Assembly (NCBI GenBank): GCA_016838945.1
Contig: JADLKP010000110.1
Location: forward strand, 1 to 7,293
Reading direction: 5' to 3'
DNA length: 7,293 bases
Source: Methanobrevibacter sp.
GTDB lineage: Archaea > Methanobacteriota > Methanobacteria > Methanobacteriales > Methanobacteriaceae
The position numbers and the translations under genes are program-made. Shown here piece by piece: positions 5,945 through 7,293 of the stretch (the stretch's first letter is position 1; each line of letters opens with the position of its first letter). Below the pieces are notes generated by a model. That model had not been told where the DNA came from. It ran no database searches and saw only the letters and a list, made by a program, of their open reading frames with translations.

Positions 5945-5982
5945 AAAAAAAAAAGTAATGGAAATTAATCCATTACTTTTTT
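5945..5982 (-). terminator. Strong intrinsic-type terminator between adh and npdG
   Basis: Perfect 14-bp stem with arms 5949-5962 and 5969-5982. The core is GTAATGGA / TCCATTAC extended by A6/T6, with a 6-base loop. In the direction of transcription it ends in ten consecutive T (5954-5945). It lies 28 bases after the adh stop codon and about 40 bases before the npdG start. It should end most adh transcripts. TATA-like strings between it and npdG (about 5930-5948) would start transcription on top of the npdG ribosome site. npdG may therefore depend partly on read-through from adh, making this an attenuating terminator. Confidence 0.8.
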
Positions 5983-6010
5983 AACATCCATTTTTCTACT
6001 ATTAATGAGC

Positions 6011-7087
6011 TTAGTCAAGGTCTAACAATACAACAGGTTTGATTAAGTCTTTAGGTTTTTCTTTCATCAAGAGTAAAGCATCTTCGATTTTTTCAAGACC
6101 TTTGAATTTGTGGGTAACTAATAATTCAGGATCTTGTCTGCCGTATAATGCTAAGTCAGCAAGTCTTTCCATTCTTACTGCTCCACCAGGACATAATCCG
6201 TTTTTAATGTTGATGTTGGACATACCGCAACCCCAGAGTTCACGTGGGATTAATACGTTGTCAGCACCACTTAAGTAGTTTACGTTGGATACGGTTCCTC
6301 CTGCTTTTGCTGAACCGATAGCTTCTTTCCATGTGTTTTCTAAGTTACCACCAGCAATAATTACGGAGTCTACACCTGCACCGTCAGTGAGTTCTCTGAC
6401 TTGGTCATCAATTGCACCGTTTTTATAGTTGATGATGTCGGTTGCACCGTATTTTTTAGCAACTTCGACAGAAATTGGACGAGTACCAGCTGCGAATAAT
6501 CTACCTGCACCTAAAAGTTTAGCACCAGCAATAGCGGAAAGACCTACTGCACCAATACCAATAACTAATACGGATCCACCTAATGGAATATCTGCGTTTT
6601 CAGATCCCATCATACCAGTAGACCACATGTCGGTTAACATTACAGCAGCTTCTTCTGACATTCCATCTGGAATTAAGGTTAAGTTTGCATCAGCCATGTT
6701 TACATGGAATCTTTCACCAAATACACCGTCTTTGAAGTTGGAGAATTTCCAACCACCGAGAGGTTCCATGGTTTGTGAAGGGTATCCTCTTTGAGCAGCT
6801 TCGTCATCCCAGTCAGGGGTGATAGCAGGTACAATTACACGGTCACCAGGTTTGAATTTTTTAACCATGCTACCTACTTCAACAACTTCACCAACAGCTT
6901 CGTGACCTAAGATCATGTCTCTTCTGTCACCGATTGCACCTTCCCAAACAGTGTGAATATCTGAAGTACATGGGGATACACAAGTTGGTTTAATGATTGC
7001 GTCCATTGGTCCACATTCAGGTACTTCTTTTTCTACCCAACCGATTTCATTGAGTCTTTTCATTGCAAATCCTTTAAAAGTTGCCAT
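6011..7087 (-). CDS. adh: NADP-dependent zinc (secondary) alcohol dehydrogenase
   Basis: A 358-residue cytoplasmic medium-chain dehydrogenase closely resembling Thermoanaerobacter brockii-type secondary alcohol dehydrogenase, also known from alcohol-using methanogens. It oxidises alcohols such as 2-propanol or ethanol with NADP+. Catalytic zinc ligands are Cys40, His62 (GHEAVGEVVEVG) and Asp153 (LTDMWSTG), with Glu63 beside His62, all in register with the T. brockii enzyme. PCTSDIHTVWEGAIG (39-53) and PAITPDW (87-93) are near-identical family blocks. The four-cysteine structural-zinc loop of horse-type enzymes is absent, as in this subgroup. The cofactor loop is GIGAVG (177-182). Gly201-Thr202-Arg203 and Tyr221 occupy the positions that bind the NADP 2'-phosphate. 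It ends KPKDLIKPVVLL, as in the family. An upstream in-frame ATG at 7127-7129 would add 14 residues, but AGGTGA 5 bases before the ATG at 7085-7087 decides the start. Codon use is rich in GGT, GTT and GCA, suggesting high expression. Confidence 0.95.
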   Translation of the reverse strand: MATFKGFAMKRLNEIGWVEKEVPECGPMDAIIKPTCVSPCTSDIHTVWEGAIGDRRDMILGHEAVGEVVEVGSMVKKFKPGDRVIVPAITPDWDDEAAQRGYPSQTMEPLGGWKFSNFKDGVFGERFHVNMADANLTLIPDGMSEEAAVMLTDMWSTGMMGSENADIPLGGSVLVIGIGAVGLSAIAGAKLLGAGRLFAAGTRPISVEVAKKYGATDIINYKNGAIDDQVRELTDGAGVDSVIIAGGNLENTWKEAIGSAKAGGTVSNVNYLSGADNVLIPRELWGCGMSNINIKNGLCPGGAVRMERLADLALYGRQDPELLVTHKFKGLEKIEDALLLMKEKPKDLIKPVVLLDLD

Positions 7088-7092
7088 CTTTT

Positions 7093-7098
7093 TCACCT
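7093..7098 (-). promoter_or_regulatory. Shine-Dalgarno site that fixes the adh start
   Basis: AGGTGA on the minus strand, 5 bases before the ATG at 7085-7087. It excludes the in-frame ATG at 7127-7129, which overlaps a TATA-like string. Confidence 0.85.
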
Positions 7099-7113
7099 CA
7101 AATAATTTAAAAA

Positions 7114-7125
7114 TATTTATATAAT
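7114..7125 (-). promoter_or_regulatory. Alternative proximal TATA-like string of adh
   Basis: Minus-strand ATTATATAAATA. Usual spacing would start transcription near 7093, on the ribosome site itself. It is therefore a poorer candidate than the distal box at 7266-7277, unless the short leader retains part of the site. Confidence 0.25.
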
Positions 7126-7175
7126 CCATTTATTTCAAAAAGAAAAAATTCTTCTTAAAAACATGAAAACAGTAA

Positions 7176-7198
7176 AAATCTTAAAAAAATCAAGATTT
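7176..7198. repeat. Small inverted repeat in the adh leader
   Basis: AAATCTT (7176-7182) and AAGATTT (7192-7198) could form a 7-bp hairpin in the leader RNA. The right arm overlaps the first three bases of the palindrome at 7196-7211, so the two structures would compete if both form in RNA. Confidence 0.5.
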
Positions 7199-7211
7199 AA
7201 ACCTGTTTAAA
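7196..7211. promoter_or_regulatory. Palindrome in the adh upstream region, possible operator
   Basis: Perfect inverted repeat TTTAAAC-CT-GTTTAAA with 7-base half-sites and a 2-base centre, suited to a dimeric winged-helix regulator. It lies about 35-50 bases inside the transcript if the distal TATA box is used. On the minus strand it is preceded by a related direct copy (GGGTTTTAAA then GGTTTAAA). Confidence 0.45.
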
Positions 7212-7245
7212 ACCCTTATTTTCTAAAAAAACAATAGATAATCAA

Positions 7246-7263
7246 GTTAATTTAGAAATTAAC
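7246..7263. promoter_or_regulatory. Palindrome next to the distal TATA box of adh, possible operator
   Basis: Perfect inverted repeat GTTAATTT-AG-AAATTAAC with 8-base half-sites and a 2-base centre. It occupies the stretch between the TATA box (7266-7277) and the predicted start near 7246, where archaeal repressors often block polymerase. Its sequence differs from the palindrome at 7196-7211; the centres are 51 bases apart. Confidence 0.5.
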
Positions 7264-7265
7264 AG

Positions 7266-7277
7266 ATTATATATAAA
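7266..7277 (-). promoter_or_regulatory. Distal TATA box, probable adh promoter
   Basis: Minus-strand TTTATATATAAT matches the archaeal TATA consensus, with purine-rich GAAAG-like bases before it that could be a BRE. Transcription would start near 7246, giving adh a leader of about 160 bases. The box is nearly symmetrical, so it could also serve a plus-strand gene beyond the window edge. The 206 bases from 7088 to 7293 hold no gene of their own. Confidence 0.5.
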
Positions 7278-7293
7278 TACTTTCTGAATAAAG

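Noticed and set aside
6429..6794. A plus-strand open frame of 121 codons inside adh
   Set aside because: It is antisense to a well-supported enzyme, proline/alanine-rich from reversed codons, and has no recognisable domain.
7127..7129. ATG as the start codon of adh
   Set aside because: It overlaps a TATA-like string and has no ribosome site. The ATG at 7085-7087 has AGGTGA at the right spacing and gives the family's usual length.

Overview
The window looks like chromosome from a hydrogenotrophic, AT-rich methanogenic archaeon. Methanobrevibacter (or another member of the Methanobacteriaceae) is the best guess. The signs are a coenzyme F420:NADP oxidoreductase, an archaeal-type tRNA m2G10 methyltransferase, a geranylgeranyl-reductase-family flavoprotein, methanogen-style Shine-Dalgarno sites (AGGTGA, GGTGA, GGAGG), TATA-type promoters, oligo-T terminators and very AT-rich spacers. 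The genus is inferred from style and protein resemblance, not from a marker gene.

All six convincing genes lie on the minus strand, so transcription reads from the right end to the left. In that order: (1) a zinc, NADP-dependent secondary alcohol dehydrogenase (7087-6011) behind a long upstream region with a TATA box and two palindromes; (2) a strong hairpin plus T10 terminator, then an F420-dependent NADP reductase (5908-5225); (3) a 223-base spacer holding a terminator hairpin and a second, much longer hairpin; (4) a 98-residue ABM-fold (YgiN-like) protein (5001-4705); (5) a 631-residue membrane protein with a bacterial-type PH domain (bPH2) and a roughly 450-residue Asp/Arg/Asn/Tyr/Ser-rich tail with exact repeats (4543-2648); (6) a geranylgeranyl-reductase-family FAD oxidoreductase (2571-1363); (7) a spacer built of a perfect 58-base tandem duplication; (8) the THUMP-domain tRNA guanosine-10 methyltransferase (1165-131). 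The first 130 bases are AT-only terminator-like sequence.

The alcohol dehydrogenase and the F420 reductase form a clear functional pair. The dehydrogenase oxidises an alcohol with NADP+, and the reductase passes hydride from NADPH to F420, giving F420H2 for the CO2-reducing methanogenesis steps; it may also run in reverse to supply NADPH. The remaining genes look like separate units, each with its own promoter or terminator signals.

The least ordinary items are the PH-domain protein with its giant low-complexity tail, the 58-base tandem duplication that may duplicate a promoter, the paired palindromes at the alcohol dehydrogenase promoter, and the 23-bp hairpin before the ABM gene. I found no mobile element, CRISPR array, rRNA or tRNA gene.
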